Assembly (NCBI GenBank): GCA_000333855.2
Contig: CM007323.1
Location: 273,604-337,603, forward strand
Origin: Endotrypanum monterogeii
Lineage: Eukaryota; Euglenozoa; Kinetoplastea; Trypanosomatida; Trypanosomatidae
Length of the DNA: 64,000 nt
Direction of reading: 5' to 3'
How positions within the stretch are numbered: the first letter of the stretch is position 1; each line of letters opens with the position of its first letter. Below the pieces are notes generated by a model, which saw only the letters and a list, made by a program, of their open reading frames with translations, searched no databases and had not been told where the DNA came from. Of the stretch, positions 38,592 to 48,949 are shown piece by piece. Made by a program: the position numbers and the translations under genes.

Positions 38592-38864
38592 NNNNNNNNN
38601 NNNNNNNNNNNNNNNNNNNNNNNNNNNNNNNNNNNNNNNNNNNNNNNNNNNNNNNNNNNNNNNNNNNNNNNNNNNNNNNNNNNNNNNNNNNNNNNNNNNN
38701 NNNNNNNNNNNNNNNNNNNNNNNNNNNNNNNNNNNNNNNNNNNNNNNNNNNNNNNNNNNNNNNNNNNNNNNNNNNNNNNNNNNNNNNNNNNNNNNNNNNN
38801 NNNNNNNNNNNNNNNNNNNNNNNNNNNNNNNNNNNNNNNNNNNNNNNNNNNNNNNNNNNNNNNN
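38592..38864. other. Assembly gap (273 N)
   Basis: A run of 273 undetermined bases. Both sides show TA tracts outermost and CG/ACGT-rich sequence innermost, so the missing part probably continues a repetitive or structured element. Confidence 0.99.
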
Positions 38865-38901
38865 CGTTACACGTCCGTCCGTTCGTCCGTACGACGACGT
38901 A

Positions 38902-38902
<1 letters not shown>

Positions 38903-38939
<37 letters not shown>
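38903..38939. repeat. (TA)n microsatellite right of the gap
   Basis: About 37 bases of uninterrupted alternating T and A, mirrored by the tract at 38470-38507 on the other side of the gap. Confidence 0.95.
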
Positions 38940-38944
<5 letters not shown>

Positions 38945-39427
38945 CGCGAGAGGTGTTGTAGATAGACCCAACAGGCGCAGCACAACGAGAAAAATATATA
39001 TCGACGAATCTGCGTTTGGCAGCGAAGTCAGCCATTTATGTTCGACTTCTGTGGAGTGTCGCAGAGGAGTGCGGAATGGTGTGTACGGTGGTGGCGGTGG
39101 CGAAGAGGAGGAGGGGAGGGTGCGGGAAGGATTCGTGATCAGCGGAGGTACAACAACAGGAATGAAAGAGAGAAAAAATGCTGCGCATTCGGGGAGGGAG
39201 GGAGGGGGAGGGGGCAGGGGAAAAAAAAACGCAGACGTGCAATCACAGGTGCAGTCGCAGATGGAGCTATAAGCTTGCGAGGGCAACGGTCACGAGACAT
39301 GATCGCTGTTGTTGGAGGCTGTTGCTCTGCGCCTACGACCTCCGTCCCCCCACCTACTTTTTTCTCTGTGTGCTGTGCGTTTCGTTTTCGGGGGTTCGCG
39401 TGCGTCTCTCTCCACTATTTAATACAA

Positions 39428-39469
39428 ATATATATATATATATATATATTTGTATATATATATATATAT
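39428..39469. repeat. (TA)n microsatellite in the 3' flank of the 1,497-residue gene
   Basis: Two TA blocks interrupted by TTTG, about 90 bases downstream of the stop codon at 39557. Confidence 0.95.
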
Positions 39470-39556
39470 CCATATATTTGTATTTAAATCAAAGCAGTCA
39501 GGGACGGAAGGGGTACCGCCGGACGTGTAGAGGGGGAGATATATGCGTTTTGTCCA

Positions 39557-42500
39557 TCAGATGTCGAGCGCTGCCGCATCGGCAGCTTCGTAGACTCGAC
39601 GGAGCAAGTACACAAGGCGGGGGTCTTGCAGACTCCCAGGAACCACTAGCAGCTCCAGACGGCGCAGGAGGGCTAGAAGCCCGGCTAGGCCGAGGAAGCT
39701 TTCTTTGATCGACCCATCAGGCGTGTCCACGACAGCGGTGTCTTGGTTTTTATCCGCAGTGCCCCGCTCGTATTTAATCGGTATTCGAAGCAGCTCACAG
39801 AGAATCTCCAACACCATGTGAGGAAGCGTGCGCTGGAGGATCGCCTGGGTGGCGGCGGTCACCTCGCTGTTTTCATGTCCCACCGATGGCAATGTTGTCG
39901 TGTCCGCACCATCGTCGGTGTCTTGGCTGCCGTTCGAGTACGGCAGCAGCATCAGATCCGCCAAACACTCGCCTAGCACCTCACGCAGTCGAGTCTGCGA
40001 TGCTGGCTCACCGCCGTGCTGCAGTGCTCGCCACCCGGTGCGGTACACCCGTGCTCCAAACAGAGATGTTATGCGATGTCGCCGCTGCCAGCTGCTTGGC
40101 ATGAGGACTAGCGCGTCCTCGCCCTCGCTCCCCGCGACGTCTCCAGACGACTGCGATGCCGACCGGGGCACCACACACTCGAAGAGCTGTTGGAGGTAGC
40201 CCAGCCACAGCCGCAGCAGACCGCGTGCTTGAAGGGTACAGCCGAAGACGCAGCTGTGCACGGTCGTCATGAGGCCGCGGAAGGAAGAGATGTCCGCTGA
40301 GGTGCAGAAGGTCCCTGTGCGGCCACCGAAATGGACCGCCTCTTCTTCACGCGCCATGCGGTGATGCTCTTCGAGCGCGGCACGCAGTCCATAAAGAGCG
40401 CGCCCGCAGCTGCGATAGGCACCCACTACCATCAGCAGCCCACAGGGTGCTGAAGCGAGAGAGGCCGAGGCCAGGCGACGGTGGCGATCAAGAGCCGCAA
40501 TGAGGCACGCCTCTGCAGAGGCTGATGTCGCTTCGTCTCCGCTACATGGAAAAAGTGGGTCATCTTGGCGGCACTGCGCGTCGATCTCCACTCTTTCCTT
40601 GGCGAGGGCTGCTGCGCTCCTGTCTCGCAGCGCGTGTGGTGATCCTGCCTCCGAGGCACCATAGAGGTCCCACGGCGTGGCCACAGCAACGCTCTTAGAT
40701 GATGACGCCTCTGATAGTTGTGGAGGCTCGGTAGCACCGAACCACGTTGCCATCTCTGCCACTGCTGCCGCAGTATCGTCGGCTGATACTCGTTTGTTGT
40801 GACACGTGCAGTGGCGAAGACAGAGAGCGGCGTGCCGCTGTACCGTGATGTACAGCTCTTCCAAACCCCACGGAGGTGAGACGAGGCCACTGACGAGGAG
40901 GAGGAGCACATCTCTGGCGGTGGCAGGGTTTGTCCACGTCGGGCATGCCTCCGGTGGTGCAGTGGATGGAGGGGAAGGGTCCGTGCTACCTCCCCCGGCT
41001 TCACCATTGTCTTGTCGACTACCGAGCAGTACCATGAGTGGGAGGAGGTGGCAAGCGAGCAACGCTTCGTCCTCACGCGCCATTCGACCGCGCCGTTCTA
41101 GCTGCAACAGCACTCCATGTGCCAGCAACATCCACAGGCGCGTGTCGCGACTCAAAATACGCACGAGGGAGTTCCTGTAGGGTGGCGGTGTTGCCGCTGT
41201 GGTGGAGCCCCCTGCTGCAGACCGCAACGAGGGTGAGCCGTCGGGGTGTCCGTTCGATGGGTTCATTAGGAGGCAGTAGAGTCGCTGCACGGTACGGGTG
41301 AACAGTCGCTGTCGTTCGGGACGTAGAACAAAAAAACAGCTCTGATCGTAGATCGCGTAAAAATTCTCTGCGACGTCGCCCAGCGCAGTCTCCCACCCGT
41401 CACCGCTCCCTGCGCTGCCCGAATCGGAAGGGATGTTGCTGTTCGCCGCTGCCGCGACCCCATTACGAGAGCTGTGGACAATGTCGGCAAGTATCCCTGC
41501 AATGGTGTTGGCATCATTCCACGTATCTTTTTGCCCGACGTCATCACTGCAGGGCGGCGTTGCTGACGAAGCGGTATGGGGCCGACTGCGCTCCAACGTC
41601 TGTTCCATGCAGTAGGAGGCGTCGGAGAAGGCCGCGGAGAGAAGCCTCCCACGACGCCGGCAGTTGTGCCTGAAGCTGTCTAGAAGGTGACCAGCCGCTA
41701 CTTCAGTTGCGTCGCTCGCACCAATGGCGTCGCCAGCTTGCTCCACACCCGTGGTGCTCATCCATGACGCCTCCTCGGGCACCTGTACACGCAGTAGAGT
41801 CGGGTATAACTGCCACAGATACACACCGGCTTGGGTGCGCAGTGCCGAGCATGAGGCCGCATGCAGAGGGTCCACAGCGGTAGCGCGTGCCTCCCGGAGG
41901 GTTTCTACGAGACACCGCGAAAAGGAGTCCTGCAGCGCCATTGCATTATGTGCCACCGTCTGCAGTACGGAGGGCACTGTCTGGGTGGAGCTCTGTAGGC
42001 CGCCGCTGCGCAGGGCCAGAGCGGCTTCTCCGTAGACTCGCAGCGCATTGCGTAGCTCTGCCACGAAGACGCGGACTGTGCCCTCCAGGAGCCGTAGGTA
42101 CAAAAGCTCGGTGGGGCAGGCTGGTGACACATCGGCTGACGACACTGGGGACGTACTCGCACGTGTCTCGACTGGGGTGTTCCTCTCGGCAGATTTTTTC
42201 CCCAGCTCAGCCATCACCGTTGTTTCCATCGAGGCGAGCAGTGTGTGACACCACAACCAATGCGTCTCGGACAGGGCGTGTTGCTTCACGTCTGCCGCGA
42301 GTCGCAGCCGCCGCCAGTGCTCCTGCTGCGTCGCTGTCATTCGACGCACGCCTGCCTTCAGCAGATCTTCCTCCTCCAAAGCACGGGCCAGCATCTCGTT
42401 GGTGTAGAGATCGGCCCCGTAGTAACCGTAAAGAATATACCAACACCGCCAAACCAGGTGCGCCTGCTGTTGTGCGGCTGCACTCACAGCGGCACGTAAA

Positions 42501-44050
42501 GCTGTGAATGACCTCAACGCTGCGGTGTATGTGACACCGATGGGCGACGCGCTACATTGCGGAGGTTGCTCAACCCGAACGCGCTTCTCCGCCGGCTGCT
42601 CCTGCTGCTCCTCCTCCTCCGTCTTTATACCATTGTTCTTAGCACAGTCGGCGCGTGTCTCATGGACAACACTGTTCTGTAGCGACTGGGCCACACGCTG
42701 CACGTCTGCCTCGGCTAACCGACTCGCCCACTCCGCCCACGCCGCCCTCGCGCGTCCAAGCAGGCGTACGATGTGGGTGGCGAGGAGGGTGTAGCCTCCA
42801 TGACCAAGCACCATAAAAGACTGTGCTGCCTTCGCAAGGGTGCCTGTGAAGCACAGGAGTTCACCCGTGTGCAGATGTTGTTGATCCTCTAAAGCCATCC
42901 GCCGCTCGCGTAGCGTCTCCAGCGTCGGTGCGGCAGATGAGGAGGTCGCTGACCCGTCCGCCACCAACTCGACAAGGTCGTCCGTCCAAGATTTTTCCTT
43001 GTGCAGTGCTTCGCGCATGCTGGCCGTGCCGAGGGCACCTAGAAGTTCGTGCATGGTGACAGAGCCGTTACGTTCAAGAGCGGCCGCGATGGACGGGGAG
43101 GCTGAGGATGGTGGCGTCGGGTCCCTCGCCGTTGCCGTCTTTCCGGCAGAGGGCGAGGCGACAGTGCGTTGCTGTGTCCACTGCGTGTACATGGGGACAA
43201 GCAGGTAGCGCAGCCACAGCAACGGGGCATCTTGTACAAGATGATTGGCGAGGGTAGTCATTGGCGCCTCAGCCGACGAAGCCAGGTGTGGCTGGGGTGT
43301 ATGGGGACCTTGGTGAAGTGGCAGGTGAAGCTGCAGTGATTCTAGTGCCTGCTGCATCATCATCGTCCAGCTAGGTGATGCCATCTGAATGGGTGCTTCG
43401 TTCTCACTCACCGAGTGCCCCGCCTCCTCCACTCCTTTTGTCGTTGTACTGCAGAAACTTGCCCGCGGGTCGAGATGTAATGTTTCACGGCCGCATGGTT
43501 GGGAAACACTTACCCCCTCGGTGTGCACACCCTTCGTCTCTTCGTGCGCACATCCTACGGTGGCCACTGGATACGAGTGGGTGGCACCGGTCGATCCACA
43601 ACGGCCGGACTCCGTCACCATCACCACCTCATCACCATCCCCTTCCTCCTCGTCGTCGCTCAAGCGCACCCACTGCTGCAACATCCAAGGCGGGTAGTCT
43701 CCCCCCCAGAGGAGCCCTGTCGTCTCTGCGATGAAGCGCGCGTGTGGCTCAGGCTTGGGTGCCTCCCCAGCTGCCGAAGACGACGTGGATGTCTGTGACA
43801 ACGATGCTGTTGCAGTGGACATCCATGCTGTCGAGTCAATGGCAGACCACAACAGCTGCAGCTCCGATATTTCCGTATTCTTCGAAGCAACGTCCGATCC
43901 CTTGGAAGCGATGCGCTGGAGGCGTGCTACGAGACTCATCGCTGCTGCGGTTGAAGACGGTGTGGCAGCGGCAGCGGTGGCACGTGTCTCGCCAGGCGCG
44001 GTTGGCCCCCCAGATAGCGGGGAGTTCACAAGTGATCTGCTGCCCATCAT
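39557..44050 (-). CDS. Large, mostly helical protein of unknown function
   Basis: 1,497 residues from the first ATG in frame at 44050 (MMGSRSLVNSPL); the frame extends a little further up only with GTG. Compared with its neighbours this protein has long stretches of ordered helical sequence (for example TLVWRCWYILYGYYGADLYT-like text near residue 530, and ENFYAIYDQSCFFVLRPERQ near 910) separated by Ser/Ala/Thr loops. There is an acidic patch LSDDEEEGDGDE near 130. No membrane segment, nucleotide-binding motif or known repeat is seen. A helical solenoid such as a nucleoporin, gamma-tubulin-complex or HEAT-type protein is possible, but I found no signature for any of these. Confidence 0.83.
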   Translation of the reverse strand: MMGSRSLVNSPLSGGPTAPGETRATAAAATPSSTAAAMSLVARLQRIASKGSDVASKNTEISELQLLWSAIDSTAWMSTATASLSQTSTSSSAAGEAPKPEPHARFIAETTGLLWGGDYPPWMLQQWVRLSDDEEEGDGDEVVMVTESGRCGSTGATHSYPVATVGCAHEETKGVHTEGVSVSQPCGRETLHLDPRASFCSTTTKGVEEAGHSVSENEAPIQMASPSWTMMMQQALESLQLHLPLHQGPHTPQPHLASSAEAPMTTLANHLVQDAPLLWLRYLLVPMYTQWTQQRTVASPSAGKTATARDPTPPSSASPSIAAALERNGSVTMHELLGALGTASMREALHKEKSWTDDLVELVADGSATSSSAAPTLETLRERRMALEDQQHLHTGELLCFTGTLAKAAQSFMVLGHGGYTLLATHIVRLLGRARAAWAEWASRLAEADVQRVAQSLQNSVVHETRADCAKNNGIKTEEEEQQEQPAEKRVRVEQPPQCSASPIGVTYTAALRSFTALRAAVSAAAQQQAHLVWRCWYILYGYYGADLYTNEMLARALEEEDLLKAGVRRMTATQQEHWRRLRLAADVKQHALSETHWLWCHTLLASMETTVMAELGKKSAERNTPVETRASTSPVSSADVSPACPTELLYLRLLEGTVRVFVAELRNALRVYGEAALALRSGGLQSSTQTVPSVLQTVAHNAMALQDSFSRCLVETLREARATAVDPLHAASCSALRTQAGVYLWQLYPTLLRVQVPEEASWMSTTGVEQAGDAIGASDATEVAAGHLLDSFRHNCRRRGRLLSAAFSDASYCMEQTLERSRPHTASSATPPCSDDVGQKDTWNDANTIAGILADIVHSSRNGVAAAANSNIPSDSGSAGSGDGWETALGDVAENFYAIYDQSCFFVLRPERQRLFTRTVQRLYCLLMNPSNGHPDGSPSLRSAAGGSTTAATPPPYRNSLVRILSRDTRLWMLLAHGVLLQLERRGRMAREDEALLACHLLPLMVLLGSRQDNGEAGGGSTDPSPPSTAPPEACPTWTNPATARDVLLLLVSGLVSPPWGLEELYITVQRHAALCLRHCTCHNKRVSADDTAAAVAEMATWFGATEPPQLSEASSSKSVAVATPWDLYGASEAGSPHALRDRSAAALAKERVEIDAQCRQDDPLFPCSGDEATSASAEACLIAALDRHRRLASASLASAPCGLLMVVGAYRSCGRALYGLRAALEEHHRMAREEEAVHFGGRTGTFCTSADISSFRGLMTTVHSCVFGCTLQARGLLRLWLGYLQQLFECVVPRSASQSSGDVAGSEGEDALVLMPSSWQRRHRITSLFGARVYRTGWRALQHGGEPASQTRLREVLGECLADLMLLPYSNGSQDTDDGADTTTLPSVGHENSEVTAATQAILQRTLPHMVLEILCELLRIPIKYERGTADKNQDTAVVDTPDGSIKESFLGLAGLLALLRRLELLVVPGSLQDPRLVYLLRRVYEAADAAALDI

Positions 44051-44746
44051 GAAGCGGTTCTTTATCCACCACACTGCAAAGTGGTCAGGCGAGCTAGGCG
44101 TATCCGTGGACGTTTGAAAGGAGTGGAAATTTTCTCAGTCGAGCAACACTTGATGCAAATACATCTATGAGGAATGCCCACGGCCGGTGGTGGACGTTCG
44201 AGCGTCCAGCAGATGTGTGTGGATGTGTGCTCGTGCTTGTATAAAACTTGGGAAAAGGAGGAGGGAGAAGTGGACGAGCGTGGGGGTCAGAGGCACATAC
44301 CTGCCGTTGCCCTTGTTGGCTATGATATGGTGATGAGCAGAGGTGGGAGGGGGGGGGAGACGGGAGCCGTGATGATGTTCCTTCCCTCTTCTTCTCTCCA
44401 CCATGTTTGTCCCCTTCATTCAAATTCTCTCGATCAAAACACACACACACACACACATGCACGTACGAATATGCGAAGTTGCACAGAGAAGACACCGCAT
44501 CGCTGGGGTGTGTGGTAGCGTGTACACGGTATTGCGCTGCAGCTGACCGCGAAGTTGGCCATACATGTGGGAGCATACCAATTCCTGCATTGGTGGTACA
44601 TCGATGTACCGTCGTTTTTTTTTTTGTGTGTGTGATGTCTATGAGTGGTTCTATTTCATGCTCGGCATGACAATACGTGGCGCCGCCTCCCTCATCCCCC
44701 ACCCCGAGGGAACAGGAGGGAGAGGCGTATCGACCACCAGATGGGG
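44051..44746. other. Intergenic between the 1,497-residue and LRR genes
   Basis: No gene. G/A-rich tract at 44251-44275, G-run at 44346-44359, (CA)n at 44440-44457, T-run at 44616-44626 followed by (GT)n. Confidence 0.6.
44247..44270 (-). promoter_or_regulatory. Candidate spliced-leader acceptor for the 1,497-residue gene
   Basis: On the minus strand a C/T tract at 44270-44251 precedes AAG with AG at 44248-44247; 5' UTR about 197 bases. Confidence 0.5.
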
Positions 44747-47700
44747 TTAGGATTCGCCACGCAGACTTTCTTTTAACTGATCCACGTATTGCTGGAGTAG
44801 CTTTTCACGGCCATCACCCACGAGGAGCGCCACATACCGCAGGCACGTCTTTGCGTCGCCCATAAGGTGAACCTGCCGCAGTACGTCGGAACGTTCCGCG
44901 ACCTCGCGTGCCCACGACCGCGTGTTGGCCTCCGTATTTCCTTGACGATGAGCGACGACCTGCATGCTGCGATCCGCCTCACCCTCGAGTTCCGCTTTGC
45001 TAAAGCCGTAGTATACGACCACATCCATCGGCACGTAGGTGTCCTGGAGCATACCACTGTCCTGCAGAATCTGCACACATCGGCGCCTCTCCTGCAGGTA
45101 TGTGGGTGGTAACTCCCGACTGGATTCGGGCAAGGGCATGTTCCGCTGTCGCTGTGCCACAAGAAGGTCGACGAGGGTCTGCAGTGCCTCCTGCAGGGCT
45201 TTCGTATCGTCGTGAAGCTGCTGCGTCCATGTCACAACGCGTGAACGCTGAGCACCGTCAATGTGCAGCGGCCTCATGGAGGGGCTTTTCACACGCGAGG
45301 ACGAAGGTGGCGGAGCGCTGCAGGAGGCATTATCGCCCACGCTGCCACCGCGGGCCACGCGCGATGCTGCTGCCGTTACAGAGGTTGACCTCGACTGACT
45401 CAGTGTCTTCCGATCGTGGACGCTCGCGTGCGATGATGTGCGTTGGTAGCGCTCCAACTTCCACGCTTGCTCTGTGCCCCTCCCTCCACCGCGTGAGGAG
45501 AGACTAGGGCTGCGGCTCCCCTGGTAGACCGCGGTCATCTCCACCTCTGTCGGGTCTTGGTAGTCCGGCGAAGTGGGGTAGCAGTGCGCTTGCGCGCCGG
45601 GGCTTCGAACTTTTTGCGTCCTTGGCGGTGCTGCGCGCGGGTGCTCAGAATGCGGCGCTGCCTTTGAGCGATGTAGGCAATTGACATCATCGAGAAGGGT
45701 TGCGGTGGTGTTCAGTGACGTCGTTGGACGCCCCCGTGGGTCTTTGGTGATGGGGGAACACTCGATCTCTGCCTCTTCCGGAAGGAGCCATGACTGGTGC
45801 TCCGCAATGTGCAGCGCTGCGTAAGAGCGGCTGTCGCCTTGCACGGCGCCTGTGGACCAAGGTTGCTCCGATTGAACTGCGTAGTGAGTTGCCGGCGCAG
45901 CCTCGCTGGAGCCGCGGTGCGTGCGGCGCGCGGGCAAACCACGCGTTACCCCAGCAGGGCCGTGACGAGGGGCTGCACCGCTGGCAGTCGAACTTGGCGC
46001 GCGCCCGGTGCTCACTGCACGGCGCCGCGGTGCCTCTTGATGTTCCGGTGCGGGCCTTGAAGAGGTTTGCGTCACTGTTGGTGGTGGTGGTGGCGGCGGC
46101 TTCGCTGATAAGGCCCGCCGTAGTCGCGGTGTGCGTGGCGTGTATTGGCGAAGGAGCTCGGCTTCCGCTTCCTTCTCAGGAGCTTCCTCTATTGCCGCGC
46201 ACTGTTGCTTCTCCGGTGAGATAGTAGTGTAGCCCATCACGTCTGCAAGCGGGTTCTCGATCAGCTCCGGGTGTGCCACTCCTCCGTACGAGTTGCGCTC
46301 TACTGCGGCTCGGCGCGTATTCGAGTCGCTCGCAGTCGCACCGGCCGTGTCACTGTCACTGCCGCCACCAGCACATGGTGGCGCACTGTGGTCCCTCGAC
46401 AGCAACTGCTGCTGCACTGTCGTCATGCGGCGGACTATAGTATCCTCCAGGTACTTACGGGACTGATCCGCCAAGTGCTTGACAACGGCCCCCCGTAGAG
46501 GCCGCCCGTTGGTCGTCGGTCGCTGTTTTCGCTCCGCCGGTGCCTGTGCCTCCTCTCCTTTCCGGGACTGCGCCAGCTGCTGGGCTGCGTGTCGGCTGCG
46601 CAACGAGTCGCCGTAACCACTGGAGGTGGTTACACCGCGCGTTAGCATGTGCAGGAGGTTCATCGAACGCTCGTCTGACGCGGTGGTGTCACCGTCGGCA
46701 AACGGTACTACTGGTCGATGGCCATCACGTCGCCTGGACGTGAATGCAAATGATGACATGGCGGAACCGTCGACAGAGGCGTGGCTACCGGTCATGCCCG
46801 CCGGTGACATCAGCTGCGATGATGCGGCAGCGTTGCTGTCACCTCGGGGCATCTCAGCGCGCGCGAACGGCTTCGTGCTGTCAATCATGTGGGGCTGTCG
46901 ATCCCAGTTGCGCTTGGCGAGGGCTCGGTTTGCCAGCGACGAGTTCCCCAGGCGATGCCCATCGATCACGAGAAGCGTGGGGCAGAGGTTGCGAAGCACA
47001 GCCATGAAGCCGGGCTTGCTTGACTTCATGATAGGATTACCGCGCAGTAGCAAGTGTCGCAGCGCGGAACATAGTGACAGCATCCGCAAGGATGCTTGAG
47101 AGCGAAGCTTATTAAACGTGAGGTCGAGCGTCTCCAGCAGTACGAGGTGAGCGACGCCGTCGACGGCGGTGATGTTGTTGTGCCCCAGGAAAAGATGTGC
47201 CACGCTGAGATTTTTCTCAAGCCCACGGATGACCTGCAAACAATTGCGGCGCGCGTTGAGGACTGTTAGCATACTGCACCCCTGCAGCCCATTCAGGTTC
47301 GTCAGTCTGTTGACGCTGACGTCGAGACGCAGCAGCGTTGTCGGCAGTGCACAGAGGGCCGTCAGGTGGTTTCGGCTGAGGTTGAGCACTGTGATGGCGT
47401 TGTATGTCGTCCCGCCGAGGAGCGCCGCCGGAAGCATCGCACTCGTTGCCGCGTCCACGCTGCCCCTCCCCTTCGTCGACGCCGATTCCCGCATCTGCTG
47501 CTCAGCGGCACTCTCGTAAGCCTCCAGAACGTGCCACACGTTGCAGGCACCCCCAAACATGTGTGCCTGGCGCAGCGCGCCATCCCGGGTCATGAGTGCC
47601 GAGAGGTCCAATACACTGTCCAGCACGGGACTAAGATTTGCGGTCACGTCAATTTGATCGTTAGGGTCCTCAAACGGTTCTCGGGATGCCACACGGGCGG

Positions 47701-48949
47701 CTCCGGGTGTGGGTCCGCCTCCTGCATCGCCCGTGGGGTGTGTAGACACGGGTGCCTCGGTCTCTGTGGGGCTCACAGCGCGCGGTGATGGGCTGCGACC
47801 GGAAACGGCAGCCAATGACGAGCGACCGCCGCCGCCTCCACCGCCGCCGCTGGTAGCTTTTTCGGCGGAAGAGGTCTGTGCGGGGGATATTGGGGAAGAC
47901 TTTGTCGCCACAAAAGTATTCCTTCCGGTGACAACAATGGAGCCACTACCACCACCAGCAGTTGCCTCCTGGTCGACCCCGTCTTCTGCCGCCGCAGGGG
48001 CGTTCCTGGCTGAGGAGGACACCACTGTGGTTGGGGATGACGACGGAGCCAGTGCCATCGGCGCTGTTGTAGAGCGCCCAAACAGCTCTTCGCGGCGCTT
48101 TTGGAGGGCTTCGGCGCTGCCGCTCGCGTAGCTGCGCAGCGATGCCGAGACGGAGGCGCCGTCTAGCGACGGTGATCGCTGACGAGGTGGTCGCGCATCC
48201 GTTGTATGTGTCGCCAGCGACGAGGCCTGCCACTCCATTCCGTGGCTGGTTTGTTTCCTGTGCCGATCACCCCTCAAATGCAGCTGGTTCAGTCCAAGAC
48301 TTGCGGTGCTTGAACCTTCGGATGCTTTGACAGCGCCACCGCGGCGCGGTTGATTGCGCCGGGGCTGAGCAAGCTCGTGCGAGAAGTGGGTGCTCAGGGA
48401 AGACGATGGGACGCTGGCCTCGCGACTCCGACCACTGCTGTGCATGGCGCGCACATCGTCGGTCAGTATCACATCACACGAAACCTCAGATGCAGCGTGC
48501 AGCAGACTCGAGAGCGTTTCCGATGAAAAATAATTCGCAGATACGTCCAACAGCGCGAGTCGTTGGCAGCCCAGCAGAAGCAGCTCGAGATGGCGCAGCA
48601 CGCGATCTGTTAGACCGCACCGCCGCCAGATCACCTGTAGCTCACGTACGAAATCAGGCTCTCGTCGAAGCGGTGTCCCTCCCATCTTCAGAAGAGACTC
48701 GCAGAGCGCCACCACAGGTTTGTCGCCCAGCTTCAGGTTCGTCATGTCAATCACAAGAACAGTCGACGGCATCGCTTTTTGGCCATCACGGTTGCCACGG
48801 GTGTCGTCAGTGACACTGGACGTTGGCACGTAGCTACAGTAGGTGTGAAGCTTCTCTGCCCAAGTCTCCGCGTCGGAGACACCTTGGCGTCGCAGCTCCG
48901 TGATGAAGAGCGCCTCTAGCCGCCGCGAAAATTCAGCGTGTGTGGACAT
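44747..48949 (-). CDS. Leucine-rich repeat protein
   Basis: 1,400 residues from the ATG at 48949 (MSTHAEFSRRLEALFITELR). The open frame continues 115 codons up but reads through a C/T splice tract and (CA)n repeats, so that part is UTR. Five or so SDS22-type leucine-rich repeats lie at about residues 510-665 (ITVLNLSRNHLTAL, LLRLDVSVNRLTNLNGL, LTVLNARRNCLQVIRGL, VAHLFLGHNNITAVDGV, LETLDLTFNKL) and end in a cap-like segment (LRNLCPTLLVIDGHRL). A weaker LRR-like block occurs earlier, at about 60-155 (LVIDMTNLKLGDKPV, LALLDVSANYFSSETL). The remainder is disordered, with a helical C-terminus after residue 1235. Such proteins are frequent in the trypanosomatid flagellum and basal body and act in protein binding; the exact role is unknown. 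Confidence 0.9.
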   Translation of the reverse strand: MSTHAEFSRRLEALFITELRRQGVSDAETWAEKLHTYCSYVPTSSVTDDTRGNRDGQKAMPSTVLVIDMTNLKLGDKPVVALCESLLKMGGTPLRREPDFVRELQVIWRRCGLTDRVLRHLELLLLGCQRLALLDVSANYFSSETLSSLLHAASEVSCDVILTDDVRAMHSSGRSREASVPSSSLSTHFSHELAQPRRNQPRRGGAVKASEGSSTASLGLNQLHLRGDRHRKQTSHGMEWQASSLATHTTDARPPRQRSPSLDGASVSASLRSYASGSAEALQKRREELFGRSTTAPMALAPSSSPTTVVSSSARNAPAAAEDGVDQEATAGGGSGSIVVTGRNTFVATKSSPISPAQTSSAEKATSGGGGGGGGRSSLAAVSGRSPSPRAVSPTETEAPVSTHPTGDAGGGPTPGAARVASREPFEDPNDQIDVTANLSPVLDSVLDLSALMTRDGALRQAHMFGGACNVWHVLEAYESAAEQQMRESASTKGRGSVDAATSAMLPAALLGGTTYNAITVLNLSRNHLTALCALPTTLLRLDVSVNRLTNLNGLQGCSMLTVLNARRNCLQVIRGLEKNLSVAHLFLGHNNITAVDGVAHLVLLETLDLTFNKLRSQASLRMLSLCSALRHLLLRGNPIMKSSKPGFMAVLRNLCPTLLVIDGHRLGNSSLANRALAKRNWDRQPHMIDSTKPFARAEMPRGDSNAAASSQLMSPAGMTGSHASVDGSAMSSFAFTSRRRDGHRPVVPFADGDTTASDERSMNLLHMLTRGVTTSSGYGDSLRSRHAAQQLAQSRKGEEAQAPAERKQRPTTNGRPLRGAVVKHLADQSRKYLEDTIVRRMTTVQQQLLSRDHSAPPCAGGGSDSDTAGATASDSNTRRAAVERNSYGGVAHPELIENPLADVMGYTTISPEKQQCAAIEEAPEKEAEAELLRQYTPRTPRLRRALSAKPPPPPPPTVTQTSSRPAPEHQEAPRRRAVSTGRAPSSTASGAAPRHGPAGVTRGLPARRTHRGSSEAAPATHYAVQSEQPWSTGAVQGDSRSYAALHIAEHQSWLLPEEAEIECSPITKDPRGRPTTSLNTTATLLDDVNCLHRSKAAPHSEHPRAAPPRTQKVRSPGAQAHCYPTSPDYQDPTEVEMTAVYQGSRSPSLSSRGGGRGTEQAWKLERYQRTSSHASVHDRKTLSQSRSTSVTAAASRVARGGSVGDNASCSAPPPSSSRVKSPSMRPLHIDGAQRSRVVTWTQQLHDDTKALQEALQTLVDLLVAQRQRNMPLPESSRELPPTYLQERRRCVQILQDSGMLQDTYVPMDVVVYYGFSKAELEGEADRSMQVVAHRQGNTEANTRSWAREVAERSDVLRQVHLMGDAKTCLRYVALLVGDGREKLLQQYVDQLKESLRGES

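Larger units (their letters stand above)
37954..39556. other. Longest gene-free stretch, with scaffold gap, hairpins and TA tracts
   Basis: No gene is supported over 1.6 kb. A (CA)n-rich tract at 38128-38152 may serve as splice tract for the downstream gene, with AG at 38118-38117. TA tracts lie at 38230-38257, 38470-38507, 38903-38939 and 39428-39469. A 273-base run of N fills 38592-38864. Two perfect inverted repeats lie at 38507-38529 and 38553-38577. G/A-rich sequence occupies 39090-39230. Confidence 0.7.

Noticed and set aside
38517..39035. Open frames spanning the 273-N gap
   Set aside because: They are open only because N carries no stop codons; the visible parts are TA repeat.
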